Positions 28,550 to 38,427 of a DNA stretch of 64,000 nucleotides are shown here, piece by piece. Numbering within the stretch: the first letter of the stretch is position 1; every line of letters begins with the position of its first letter. Made by a program: the position numbers and the translations under genes. This DNA comes from Collinsella sp. An7 (GTDB lineage Bacteria > Actinomycetota > Coriobacteriia > Coriobacteriales > Coriobacteriaceae). Where the stretch lies: positions 1 to 64,000 of the forward strand of contig NZ_NFHP01000005.1 in assembly GCF_002159335.1 (NCBI RefSeq), in the 5' to 3' direction. The notes beneath the pieces were generated by a model. It did not search any database, was not told the DNA's origin, and saw nothing but the letters and a program-made list of their open reading frames with translations.

Positions 28550-31390
28550 CTATCCCACAAACGGACGTGCCGCCCCGATAACCGTACCGGGTGCGTTAAT
28601 GCCGCGAATCGTCACGCCCCTACCAGGCCACGAATCGATAATCTGACCGTTGCCGATATAGATTGCCACGTGCCCGCGATAGTAGATCAAGTCGCCACGT
28701 TTAATGGAGGAGACGCTCACCGGCATGAACGTGTTGTTACGATACCAGTTGGTCGAGTTATACGTCTGCTCAGGAAGCCAGCGATGGTTATACGGGTTGT
28801 ACCAGCCCAAATCCATGCCGGTAGCGTACAGGCACTGAAGCACCAGACCCGAGCAGTCCACCGCTCCTCCAGGCGCCGTCGAGTACGGCTCGATGTAGCG
28901 CGTACCGAGATACTCGTAGGCGCGCTGGATAAACGCGTTGATGCAATCCTCACGCGTGGCGTTGTAGGGAATGCGAGAGGGTGTTACATAGGTAAACTCA
29001 CCCTTGCAGTAATCGGGAAGCTTAACCGTGTTGCAGCTCACCTGGGGATATTGTGAGGGGTTCTGCCATCCGATATAGACATAGTGGTCAAAGTACGAAC
29101 GCGTAGTGGAGCCCGGAGCAGCGGAACCCTTGCCTGTAACGGTTACCTGAATCGCCTCTACCTGAAGGTTCAGTTTGGTCGTACCAGCATAGGCGCCATT
29201 CTTGGCCCAACCGAGCCATCCGTAATTCTCAACATGGACGCGATACCAGACATCAAAGTACTTCGCCGCATCCCCAGTAAGCGAGATCGAGATGGCTTGC
29301 AGGTCGTTTCCCTTGCCCGCGGCGCCGGCGATAGCGTTATTGGTCACAGCACCCTGCCAGCCCACATTTGCCAAGTGAGCCTTATAACTTACACCACCTG
29401 ACACGGCACCGCCGTAGGAAACCTTGAAGGCCTCGACAGCACGGTTTTGACCCGTGGCACCCGCAGTACCACCGTTAGAAGTTGCAGCGCCCCAACCTTT
29501 ACCTACGGAATATGCACTGTAGGAAATCGTTGGCTTGGCCAGAAATGCAGTTCCTGCACCAGGTGCCGCAGACCCTTTCTTGAGCACTCTGACCTCAATA
29601 GCCTCAACCGGGCTTGCCAGCCCTTCAGAACCGGCAGGCTCCCCGTTCTTGGTCCATCCGAGCCATCCGATGTTGCGGACATGGGCGCGATACCAAATGT
29701 CATACGTATCGCCAAGGGAGCCATTCAAGCTAATCTTGACCGCTTCTATAGGCAGACCGCGACCTGTCGTTCCAGCTGTTGCGCCGTCACTCACGGCTTT
29801 CTGCCAGCCGATATTTGAAACATGAGCAGAATAGCTCACCGACCCGGAGCCCAATCCCGGCAGAGAAAGCGTGAACGCCTCGAGAGACTTCGCCTGACCG
29901 GTCGTTCCAAGTGTAAACGAAGGAGTAGACGATGAGGACTTGGAGCTCCTCCATCCAATTTCGGAAATGTGCGCACTCCAAATGGCCGTCGGACAACGGA
30001 AAGCGTTCGCCGTGGAACCCGGAGCACCCTTCCCCTTGGCAACAAGCTGGATCTCAACCGCCTGAGCAGCTTTGGCGTAGCCCTGCGATCCCGCACTTGC
30101 GCCGTTAGAGGCCCATCCGCCCCAGCCAAAATCCGCGGAATGTACCCGATACCAAACGTCATAAGAATTGGCGACATCACCGGTAAGCTTGATTTGCAAG
30201 GCCTCGATGGGGAGATTCCTGCCCGTTGTCCCCGCTTGGCCCGATGTCCAACCCTGCCAGCCGATGTTTTGAACATGAGCACGAACCTGTACGGCGCCCG
30301 AACCTGCGGAACCTCCGAGCGAAATCGTCAATGCCTCAAGATTGAGGTTTTTGCCGGTCGTTCCCGCTTGAGCGCCATCGGCCACCTTGCCCTGCCAACC
30401 TATATTCTGAACATGGGCGCTATACCCAATGGCATAGGTTCTAAAGGCATTGGCAGTGGAACCCGGAGCAGAACTGTTCTTGGGGAGCAAGACGACACGC
30501 ACCGCCTGAGCAGATTTGGCGTAGCCCTGCGAGCCTGCGCTCTCGCCATTCTTTGCCCAACCGGACCAACCAAAGTCGGCAGAATGGACCTGATACCACA
30601 CATCGTAGCTATTCGAAAGCTCGCCCGTCAGCCGTATTTTTATCGCCTCGATAGGGAGGTTCTTGCCAACTGTCCCCGCAACGCCGTTTGAGGAAACCCA
30701 ATCCTGCCAACCGATATTGCGAACATGGGCCATTACCTGGATATCGGAGCCATCGGCGCCCGAAAGATGAAGTCGCAGTCCTTCAAGGTTGAGATTTTGG
30801 CCGACCGTCCCGACAACCGCCTGTTCGCCCACCGGCCTGAGCCAACCGCGGTTCTGAACATGAGCCTCAACCTGAACAGCAGGCTTGGAAGCTTTCGTTG
30901 CGGAATCCCCGTCGCTACCTGTAGCAGATGGCTCCTGCTCGCTAAGTATTTCAGGATTAGCAGCGCCCTCAACCTCCCTCTGCTCATCTTTAGATTCACC
31001 AGTAACTTCGCTAGGAGAAGCGTCGGGTGCGGCAGTAGCAGAATCTTGATTCTGGTCCTCGGAGGGCCCCGAGGGAGCTTCCGGAGAAGAGGGGGTCTCC
31101 TCAGGCGCGCTCACATCTGCCGAGCCGGAGCCTGTATTAGTATCTACCTCATCTGCAGAAGATGATGCCAGGCCCTCAGAGTCATCAATGGGACTCTCTG
31201 GCGAGCCTGACGATGTATCCCCCGGTAACTCCTCAACGTCCTTCTCAGCCTGCTCAGCAGACTCAGCCAGAGGATGCAAAGAAGCTGCACCATCCTCTCC
31301 AGCAAATGCAAGAGAGAAGGGCATCGTCACAAGTGCGATAGCCAATACGGACGCACTTACGCCCACCAACAGTCTCTTTATTCCCCTCAT
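28550..31390 (-). CDS. Secreted ChW protein (12 repeats) with NlpC/P60 domain
   Basis: About 946 residues. A signal peptide (VGVSASVLAIALVTMPFSLA) and acidic Ser/Pro-rich region precede twelve ChW repeats in four triads (about 165-775). The C-terminal domain is NlpC/P60-like: GGAVDCSGLVLQCLYATG carries the catalytic Cys (about 844), KRGDLIYYRGHVAIYIGNG the His, and IIDSWPG follows. Such enzymes cut gamma-D-Glu-meso-DAP bonds in wall peptides. I chose ATG 31390, preceded by GGGGAGGAG; an upstream ATG at 31405 lies inside that site. Confidence 0.9.
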   Translation of the reverse strand: MRGIKRLLVGVSASVLAIALVTMPFSLAFAGEDGAASLHPLAESAEQAEKDVEELPGDTSSGSPESPIDDSEGLASSSADEVDTNTGSGSADVSAPEETPSSPEAPSGPSEDQNQDSATAAPDASPSEVTGESKDEQREVEGAANPEILSEQEPSATGSDGDSATKASKPAVQVEAHVQNRGWLRPVGEQAVVGTVGQNLNLEGLRLHLSGADGSDIQVMAHVRNIGWQDWVSSNGVAGTVGKNLPIEAIKIRLTGELSNSYDVWYQVHSADFGWSGWAKNGESAGSQGYAKSAQAVRVVLLPKNSSAPGSTANAFRTYAIGYSAHVQNIGWQGKVADGAQAGTTGKNLNLEALTISLGGSAGSGAVQVRAHVQNIGWQGWTSGQAGTTGRNLPIEALQIKLTGDVANSYDVWYRVHSADFGWGGWASNGASAGSQGYAKAAQAVEIQLVAKGKGAPGSTANAFRCPTAIWSAHISEIGWRSSKSSSSTPSFTLGTTGQAKSLEAFTLSLPGLGSGSVSYSAHVSNIGWQKAVSDGATAGTTGRGLPIEAVKISLNGSLGDTYDIWYRAHVRNIGWLGWTKNGEPAGSEGLASPVEAIEVRVLKKGSAAPGAGTAFLAKPTISYSAYSVGKGWGAATSNGGTAGATGQNRAVEAFKVSYGGAVSGGVSYKAHLANVGWQGAVTNNAIAGAAGKGNDLQAISISLTGDAAKYFDVWYRVHVENYGWLGWAKNGAYAGTTKLNLQVEAIQVTVTGKGSAAPGSTTRSYFDHYVYIGWQNPSQYPQVSCNTVKLPDYCKGEFTYVTPSRIPYNATREDCINAFIQRAYEYLGTRYIEPYSTAPGGAVDCSGLVLQCLYATGMDLGWYNPYNHRWLPEQTYNSTNWYRNNTFMPVSVSSIKRGDLIYYRGHVAIYIGNGQIIDSWPGRGVTIRGINAPGTVIGAARPFVG

Positions 31391-31480
31391 GGCACTCCTC
31401 CCCATCTAGCACCGTTGAGACAGATTGTGGTCTCTCCGTGGAGTTAAGTATACCTCCACCGCATCCCCACCTTGATACAG

Positions 31481-31514
31481 AAGCGGGGCGCGGCACCCGC
31501 ACCGCACCCCGCTT
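31481..31514 (-). terminator. Hairpin after the sialyltransferase-like ChW gene
   Basis: Stem AAGCGGGGCGCGG (31481-31493) with CCGCACCCCGCTT (31502-31514), one G-U pair, loop of eight bases. It lies about 45 bases beyond the stop of the gene at 31560-34925. Confidence 0.65.
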
Positions 31515-31559
31515 GACCATGCACGCAATTCCGTAGCCTCAGCCACGATGCCGGAAGTC

Positions 31560-34500
31560 TTATGCAACCTCAGATGCGTGGGAGGTGTCACCAGGAGCCG
31601 GGGCCCCTTTTTCCACTAGAATAACCTGAATGGCCTCGACAGGAAGCGCGCGACCAGAAGTTCCCGCCATGCTTCCGTTGCTCGCCCATCCCATCCAACC
31701 GATATTGCTGACGTGCACGCGATACCACACGTCGTAGTGCTGCGCCATCTCGCCAGTAAGCTCAACACGAATCGCCTCAATCGGCAGCGCACGTCCAGTC
31801 GTGCCCGCCTGGACACCATCCTTAGCCCAACCCTGCCAGCCGATTTCGGACACGTGGGCACGATAGCGAATCGATCCGCTGTAGGGAGCATTCTGAAGGC
31901 TCAGCTTGAGCGCTTCGAGTGACTTTGCCTGTCCGGTTGTTCCGGCAACACCGCCGTTTTTAACAACCTGCTGCCAGCCAAGGTCGGAGACATGCGCCTC
32001 CGCAGCCACCGAAGTTCCCGCCCGCTTAACGCCGACTTTGTGATAGCCACCATTTGTACGGGAATAAAGAGTGACGGCCGCATCCTCCTTACTGTAGATG
32101 CCGACGGCATAGCCATCTTGAGCAGCTGCCTGATCTGAGAACTCAATCAAGAAGCACGTCCGACCCGTGGGGCACAGCGCCCGTATATCTGCAGCGGCAG
32201 AAGAGGTCACCGGAGTGGCAAACCAGTCGATACCGGAATAGTCAATCGAACTATCCGGGGAAAGGGCCTCGTCCTTTGTCGCGCCAAAGAGGCCACACGC
32301 CATCTCTGACGTTGCCGAGTTGAACGTACTCGATCCGTAACCAGAAAGATGAACCTCAGGATTAAAGAACAGAATGAGCTCCGCCGCAACGGAGGAATCG
32401 ACATCGGTGATACCGAGCCTATCCAGCTGCTCTTGCTTCTGCGGATACATGTCAGTTGGGGTGTTCGGGTGACCTTTGTAGTAATAGGCGTACTCGTCGC
32501 CGTAGAGAATCTCAGTGATATCAGCGTACTCCTCAAAATACTGCTCACTCGTCACATAGGTGCCCAGAAGGATCATCGGCGTTTTGCCCTGCTCCTCGGC
32601 TTCGGTAAAGTACCCATCACTCAGGCTATACAGCTTCTTGAGCGCGTTGACCGTTGAGGAGCCTTTGCTCTGCAGGTCGCTCAACATGCTGGCGATGTTC
32701 TTTGCCTTAACCTGCGGGTTGGAAGAAATCTTGCCCGCAAACGCATTGCCGTCACCACTAGTAAAGAGATTGGTCCTGGTCATCCACCATTCGGTACCCG
32801 GCTCGCAGGCAAGAACCGCGTACATTGAGTCCCAGTGCTCATGAAAACCGTAGCCGGCCGAAACACGCCCCGTTGCGTACGCTTGGCTCTTTGCCGCATT
32901 CCACGAGGCAATTAGTTGATCTTGCTTGGCCTGCGGGTTCGATATCGCAAAAGCCTCGTTGGTAAACACATAGGTCGCCGACCCATCGGAGAGCATGGTT
33001 ATGCGGTACTGCCCCGAAGGAATCTTGTTGGCATAGATTATCTGGTGGATAAGCGTGCAGGTGATGTCATTGATATAGAGGTTGAACTTCGAGTTGGGAT
33101 TGAGCCGATACAGCGCGCCGACATAATCCGCAAAAGCCTGGTAATTGCTCGAGGTCTTGATGGCGCTCTGGGTAAGGTATGGCATGCCGTACATCCCAGA
33201 GGGCAGACTGTCCCAATTGTATGCGGACGGGCGATCGAGCATCACGATGGTCGGAATACTTGATCCAGCGGTACTCGTGTTGATATCCCAATACGACAGA
33301 GAGAAAAGCACCACGGGAAACGATGCAGAAAGCGGTGCCAAATTGTACTCGCTTGCGGTAACGCCCACTTCTTTGGTGACGCTCGCCACCACACGGCTGC
33401 CGTTGCGATACGAGACCGTGACCGAGAACGGACCATACGTGCCAAAGTTAAGCCGATACCCATCGCTGGGAATCTGCGCGAGCGCGCAGCTGCCGCTCAC
33501 CGACCTCGTGGTCTTTCCGTTGTAGCTCATCGTGGCCGTGACGCGCATCTCAGTCGCACCGGCGGCACGGAGCCGCGCAGCTGTGGCGGGAGCGATTGCA
33601 ACCGTTGTGGACTCACCTACTTGGGAGAACGTAGTCTCGGCCAGATTTGGTACAAAGTGGTCATCGACCGGGCCGGGTGCCTCGGCATTCTTGGGCAGCA
33701 AGAAAATCTCGACGGCCTGAACCGAACGGGCCCACCCGCTGCTGCCTGCATCTTCGCCGTTCTTTGCCCAGCCGAGCCAACCGAATTCAGCTGAATGGAC
33801 GCGGTACCAGATATCGTACGACTTTGAAACATCTCCGGTGAGTTTAAGTGAGATTGCCTCGATGCCAAGCGCACGGCCCGTGGTGCCAATCGTTCCGCCC
33901 GTAGTCCAATCCTGCCAGCCAACATTGGAGACGTGCGCCCTCATCTGAACACCGCCGCTTCCGGCACCAGCGCCCAACGATACACGAAGTGCCTCCATCT
34001 GGAGGTTCCGTCCCGTCGTGCCCGCCACGGCACCATCATCGACGCTTCCCTGCCAGCCGATATCTGCCACGTGTGCGCTATATGTGATGAGCGGTATGCG
34101 GAACGCAGGAGCATCGCTCGACGGCCCCGCTTCATTCTTAGGGTACAGGCGAACCTCAATCGCCTGAGCTGCCTTCGCGTATCCCTGGGAACCGGCACTC
34201 TCACCGTTCTTCGCCCATCCGAGCCATCCAAAATCGGCGGAGTGGACACGGTACCAGATATCATAGCTATCGGCGATGGTGCCAGTTAGCTTAAGCTGAA
34301 TGGCCTCGATAGATAGGGCCTGACCTGTTGTGCCCGTCTCGCAGGTCTCCCACTCCTGCCAACCAATAGTAGAGACGTGCGCGCGGACCAGAATGCCCGA
34401 ACCCGCGGGAGCCCCTTTAAGCTGAACGCGCAACGCCTCAAGAGGAAGATTCCGCCCCGTTGTTCCCGCGGTCTCGCCAAGACCCACCGCAGGCCTCCAC

Positions 34501-34925
34501 CCAAGATTCGACACATGGGGCTGTATGGAAAGCGTCGGAGCAGCCGTGGGCGCAGCGTCAAGAGTCTGCAGTTCTTCAGCAATCGCCGAATCATCGGCGA
34601 CACCGGCTGTCGCTTCCTCTCTGCGCGATGCCGGAGATGCGGCAGATGTCTCTACCGTGCTTGAGTCAGCAGAAGGTGCAACGACATCTGAATCAGCGAC
34701 GTCCTCAGCGGGCTTGTCTGCAACGTTCTCATCGCTCGTCGCACCGCTCTCCACGTCAACGGAAGGCGAGTCCGGCGGGGTGTTGACTTTCTGTTGATCA
34801 AACTCCGACGACACCGCCCCACCCTCAGAGGGCTCAACGGTATCTACCGCCCAGGCGACGTGAGGGGCCGCAAGCAAAAACGCAAGCCCCACAACGGCAA
34901 GTAGCGTGGCCTTCTTTCTGAGCAT
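31560..34925 (-). CDS. Secreted ChW protein (9 repeats) with internal sialyltransferase-like (GT80-like) domain
   Basis: 1,121 residues. A signal peptide (LLAVVGLAFLLAAPHVAWA) and Thr/Ser/Asp-rich region lead to two ChW triads, an Ig-like segment (about 430-530), a large domain (about 535-945) and one final triad. The large domain recalls GT80 sialyltransferases: MLSDGSATYVF (about 645) for the YDDGS motif with the catalytic Asp, YYYKGHP (about 818) for the CMP-binding Lys-His, SSVAAELIL for the conserved Glu, and GYGSSTF (about 863) for the Ser-Ser pair. All four elements are in family order. A glycosyltransferase with an export signal is unexpected. Enzyme activity is inferred, not shown. 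Confidence 0.72.
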   Translation of the reverse strand: MLRKKATLLAVVGLAFLLAAPHVAWAVDTVEPSEGGAVSSEFDQQKVNTPPDSPSVDVESGATSDENVADKPAEDVADSDVVAPSADSSTVETSAASPASRREEATAGVADDSAIAEELQTLDAAPTAAPTLSIQPHVSNLGWRPAVGLGETAGTTGRNLPLEALRVQLKGAPAGSGILVRAHVSTIGWQEWETCETGTTGQALSIEAIQLKLTGTIADSYDIWYRVHSADFGWLGWAKNGESAGSQGYAKAAQAIEVRLYPKNEAGPSSDAPAFRIPLITYSAHVADIGWQGSVDDGAVAGTTGRNLQMEALRVSLGAGAGSGGVQMRAHVSNVGWQDWTTGGTIGTTGRALGIEAISLKLTGDVSKSYDIWYRVHSAEFGWLGWAKNGEDAGSSGWARSVQAVEIFLLPKNAEAPGPVDDHFVPNLAETTFSQVGESTTVAIAPATAARLRAAGATEMRVTATMSYNGKTTRSVSGSCALAQIPSDGYRLNFGTYGPFSVTVSYRNGSRVVASVTKEVGVTASEYNLAPLSASFPVVLFSLSYWDINTSTAGSSIPTIVMLDRPSAYNWDSLPSGMYGMPYLTQSAIKTSSNYQAFADYVGALYRLNPNSKFNLYINDITCTLIHQIIYANKIPSGQYRITMLSDGSATYVFTNEAFAISNPQAKQDQLIASWNAAKSQAYATGRVSAGYGFHEHWDSMYAVLACEPGTEWWMTRTNLFTSGDGNAFAGKISSNPQVKAKNIASMLSDLQSKGSSTVNALKKLYSLSDGYFTEAEEQGKTPMILLGTYVTSEQYFEEYADITEILYGDEYAYYYKGHPNTPTDMYPQKQEQLDRLGITDVDSSVAAELILFFNPEVHLSGYGSSTFNSATSEMACGLFGATKDEALSPDSSIDYSGIDWFATPVTSSAAADIRALCPTGRTCFLIEFSDQAAAQDGYAVGIYSKEDAAVTLYSRTNGGYHKVGVKRAGTSVAAEAHVSDLGWQQVVKNGGVAGTTGQAKSLEALKLSLQNAPYSGSIRYRAHVSEIGWQGWAKDGVQAGTTGRALPIEAIRVELTGEMAQHYDVWYRVHVSNIGWMGWASNGSMAGTSGRALPVEAIQVILVEKGAPAPGDTSHASEVA

Positions 34926-35003
34926 GTCGAACCCATCCTCTCCCCATCAATCCGCCGCCCACACACCTTCGCGCGGACGACGAATTGCGTAACGCTCATC
35001 AAG

Positions 35004-38000
35004 TTACCAGATTACGACCTTCGTCCCACGCGGGATATGGTCGTAGATCCACTTGGCATTCTCGAGGGCAAGCCGTACGCAGCCTTCGGAGACCTGCACA
35101 CCCAGGCGACCATCCTGAACGTTAAACGTCCCCGGATTGTACTTAATCGAATGGAACAAGTAGTCGCCGTAGAACTGCGTGTAGTAGTAGCAGCTGTAGC
35201 CGTGCCCAAACACGTAGCCCTTTGCCTGTACCGTGTACTGGCCTTTCACGGTTGGCGTTGACGGTTTTCCCGGTCCGCACGGCCAGTAATAGAGCAGACT
35301 CCAGTGGCCTCGACCACCGACGAACACCCCCGTTCGACACGTAGCGGTATCCACGGCGAGGAGATAGCCCGTTGCACTCGAGATACCCTGAATCCGATTC
35401 GTCATGGCAAGCTGATCCGCCGGCACAAGGGGTTTTTCGGTATAGGACATAGTTGTGCTTCCGGGCGCCGGGGCACCCTTTGCCACGATTATTACCTGAA
35501 GCGCCTCGGCGCGATACCCTATTTTGGCCGTGCCCGCCGTAGAACCATTTTTAGTCCATCCAAGCCATCCGTACCCCTCAACGTGAGCGCGATACCAGAT
35601 ATCGAAATAGTTTGCCAGCTGACCGGTGAGCCGGATCTGCACAGCCTCGATCCTCTTGTTCTGGCCCGTTGTTCCCGCCAAAGCCCCGTTAGAGACTTCT
35701 TTCTGCCAACCAACATCTTGCACATACGCCCGGTAGGAAATGCCACCAGAAATCTGTGAAGACACCGAGAGCTTTACGCCTTCGATCTTGAGTGCCCTGC
35801 CGGTGGTTCCCGAGACACCTCCATTGCCCACCGTACTCGTCCATCCCAAGTCCTGAACATGAGTTTGCAGCGCAAGGGTTGGAATGCAAACGCTCGCAGG
35901 AACCGATGATGTCGGTCCAGCCGTGCCCTTTGGCACCAGCTTGATCTGAACGGCCTCAGCCTGCACGGCAAGGCCGGTTGTTCCGGCAACTTCCCCGTTC
36001 TTGGCCCAACCCAACCAGCCATACCCGGAGCTGTGAACACGGTAATAGATGTCGTACGAGTTGGACAGATCCCCGGTCAGCTGCAGCTTCACGGCCTGAA
36101 TTGCACGGTTCTTACCCGTTGTCCCGGCAAAAGAAGGTGCTGCAGCAGCAGACTGCCAGCCCGCGTCGGCAACGTGAGCGGTTACTTGAACAGTTCCGGA
36201 CGCCTTTGCATTTTGCACCGACACCCGCAACGCTTCGAGCGCAAGCCCTCTGCCGGTCGTACCCGCAGTGGCACCATCGGTCACTGCTGCCACCCATCCG
36301 ACGTTTGAGCTATGGGCTTGATACACAACCCGCGTAGATCCAGCGCTTGGCTCGACGAATGGCCCCGCAATCGAACCCGGCGCAGACGAGCCCTTCTTGG
36401 TCAATGCAACCTGAATCGCATTGATTCCGTCCGAGAATCCGTTAACACCTGCGGACGCACCGTTCGAGGTCCAGCCGAGCCAACCGCGACCCACAACCGA
36501 TACCCGATACCAAATGTCATATTTCGATGCCAAATCACCCGAAAGCTTCAGCGCGACCGCGCTCATCGCAAGCCCATTATTCCCAGTATTAACCTGGGTT
36601 CCTTCGCCAGTCCAAGAACCCTGCCAGCCGCTATACGTCAAAAGCGCACGGTACGACAAAGAGCCTTCGGCGATCTTGTTATTAACCGATACCGAGAACG
36701 ATTGCAGCGGATTCGACGACCCGGTGCTCCCGATGGCAACGGACGAAGCTCTTGAACTTGAAGTTTTCGCCCCACTCAGCGTGATTCCCGAAAGTGTAAG
36801 CGATTCCTCAGCCCCAACATAACTATTGGTGGTAGACCCGGGAGCACCCTTACCCTTTTGCACAAGCTGTATCTGGACCGCCTGAATGCTACACGCCTTA
36901 CCGGTGGTGCCCGCCGGAGAAGCGTTCGATGTCCAGCCAAGCCATCCAAGATTCGTTACGTGAACGCGGTACCAAATGTCGTACGACTCGGCTGCGGAGT
37001 CCGTAAGCCTTATCTGGAGTGCCTCGATGGAAAGCCCCCTTCCTGTGGTCCCAGCCGTACCAGAAGTCCAGCCCTGCCAGCCGATATTGCTAACATGCGC
37101 TCGCACCTGAACACCGCCCGAGGAAACCGCACCTCCGAGGGAGATGCTCAAGGCCTCAATCCCAAGGTTCTTCCCCGTCGTACCGGCAGCAGAACCATCA
37201 GTCACCCTTCCTTGCCAGCCAATGTTTGATACGTGAGCCTGATACCCGATGTAAAACACTCTGAACGCATTCTTTACCGAGCCGGGAGCGGATGATCCTT
37301 TGGGAAGCAGCTGAATCTGAACCGCCTGGGCAGCCTTGGCATATCCCTGCGAACCCGCACTTTCGCCGTTTTTGGCCCAACCTCCCCAGCCAAAATCAGC
37401 CGAGTGGACCCGATACCAGATGTCATACTGATCAGCAATTGGACCGGTGAGACTCAGCCTCAGTGCCTCAATAGGGAGGTTCCTGCCAACCGTGCCGGCA
37501 ACTTGGCCAGCCTGCACCGAGTTGATCCAGCCCAAATTGGAAACATGTGCCTGGAGCGAGATGCCCGAACCATCAGGAAATCCGACCAACGAGATTCTTA
37601 GCGCCTCCAAGTGGAGGTTCCTGCCGACTGTACCCGCTGTTTTCCCCAGCGAAACCGCATTTTGCCAACCGAGATTCTGCACATGCGCCTCAATGCCGAG
37701 CGAGGGCTTGGCTGCAGAATTGCTCTGGGCCTCTACAGAATTGTCCGCAGCGGACAATGGTGCAGCCTCCTCCTGCTGGATGTCGCCACCACGCTGAGGC
37801 GTGCTCTCCGAAGTGGAGTCCGGAGTATCCGCTGCGTTGTTATCCGCCGACGCAGTCGGTTCAAGCTCGTTCGATCCATCATCAGCTTCGGCGGGGGGAT
37901 CCGCCGGCACGGCCGATTCATCCTGTCCGTCGGTCTCCCCGTCCCCCGAAGGAAGAGCCGGACTCTCCCCCTGCTCCGTTGCAGCGTCAGTAGAGTTGAC

Positions 38001-38186
38001 ACTATCCCGATCAGAGTGGTCGGCCGCATCCGCGGCTGCAGGGACTTCACTCATTGGTTGCGATGCAGCATCTTGTGCATAGCTTGAAAGGGGAGAGAAT
38101 AGTAGCACCCCGGCCAACATACCGAGAGCTACAGTCTCGGCCAGTAACGCAACGCTCCTACGACGACTTGCAAAAAAGCCATTCAT
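35004..38186 (-). CDS. Secreted ChW protein (15 repeats) with L,D-transpeptidase (YkuD) domain
   Basis: About 1,060 residues. A signal peptide (ALLAETVALGMLAGVLLFSPL) and acidic region to about 170 precede fifteen ChW repeats in five triads. As in the C39-like protein, the third triad is degenerate (LQSFSVSVNNKI, SGWQGSWTGEG). The C-terminal domain (about 940-1060) is YkuD-like, with LFHSIKYNPGTF, then LGVQVSEGCVRLALENAKW holding the catalytic Cys (about 1032) in the S-x-GC-R motif. It would make 3-3 crosslinks in peptidoglycan or attach proteins to wall peptides. ATG 38186 follows GGAGG; an earlier in-frame ATG at 38210 has no site. Confidence 0.9.
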   Translation of the reverse strand: MNGFFASRRRSVALLAETVALGMLAGVLLFSPLSSYAQDAASQPMSEVPAAADAADHSDRDSVNSTDAATEQGESPALPSGDGETDGQDESAVPADPPAEADDGSNELEPTASADNNAADTPDSTSESTPQRGGDIQQEEAAPLSAADNSVEAQSNSAAKPSLGIEAHVQNLGWQNAVSLGKTAGTVGRNLHLEALRISLVGFPDGSGISLQAHVSNLGWINSVQAGQVAGTVGRNLPIEALRLSLTGPIADQYDIWYRVHSADFGWGGWAKNGESAGSQGYAKAAQAVQIQLLPKGSSAPGSVKNAFRVFYIGYQAHVSNIGWQGRVTDGSAAGTTGKNLGIEALSISLGGAVSSGGVQVRAHVSNIGWQGWTSGTAGTTGRGLSIEALQIRLTDSAAESYDIWYRVHVTNLGWLGWTSNASPAGTTGKACSIQAVQIQLVQKGKGAPGSTTNSYVGAEESLTLSGITLSGAKTSSSRASSVAIGSTGSSNPLQSFSVSVNNKIAEGSLSYRALLTYSGWQGSWTGEGTQVNTGNNGLAMSAVALKLSGDLASKYDIWYRVSVVGRGWLGWTSNGASAGVNGFSDGINAIQVALTKKGSSAPGSIAGPFVEPSAGSTRVVYQAHSSNVGWVAAVTDGATAGTTGRGLALEALRVSVQNAKASGTVQVTAHVADAGWQSAAAAPSFAGTTGKNRAIQAVKLQLTGDLSNSYDIYYRVHSSGYGWLGWAKNGEVAGTTGLAVQAEAVQIKLVPKGTAGPTSSVPASVCIPTLALQTHVQDLGWTSTVGNGGVSGTTGRALKIEGVKLSVSSQISGGISYRAYVQDVGWQKEVSNGALAGTTGQNKRIEAVQIRLTGQLANYFDIWYRAHVEGYGWLGWTKNGSTAGTAKIGYRAEALQVIIVAKGAPAPGSTTMSYTEKPLVPADQLAMTNRIQGISSATGYLLAVDTATCRTGVFVGGRGHWSLLYYWPCGPGKPSTPTVKGQYTVQAKGYVFGHGYSCYYYTQFYGDYLFHSIKYNPGTFNVQDGRLGVQVSEGCVRLALENAKWIYDHIPRGTKVVIW

Positions 38187-38363
38187 GCATCCTCCATCCC
38201 TCGGACACATAGAGTCTCCATAATTATACGCCTTGGGCCATCCGCAATATCGTTGGAAATCCAGACTGAAACAGGAACGAATCGTCAGCTCCGAAGGCTC
38301 TACGGATTCTCGGTGGCGTCAGGCCGCAAAGTGATGGGGCCCATTGGCAGCGTTGCACGATAC

Positions 38364-38400
38364 AAAAAGGGCACGTACGGATCGTCCGCATGTGCCCCTT
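38364..38400 (-). terminator. Rho-independent terminator of the LPQTA surface-protein gene
   Basis: Read on the minus strand, AGGGGCACATGCGGA pairs with TCCGTACGTGCCCTT through G-U pairs, then a run of five T. It lies about 30 bases beyond the stop at 38428. Confidence 0.82.
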
Positions 38401-38427
38401 AGGAAGAAACGCTATGTTAGTCAGCAG

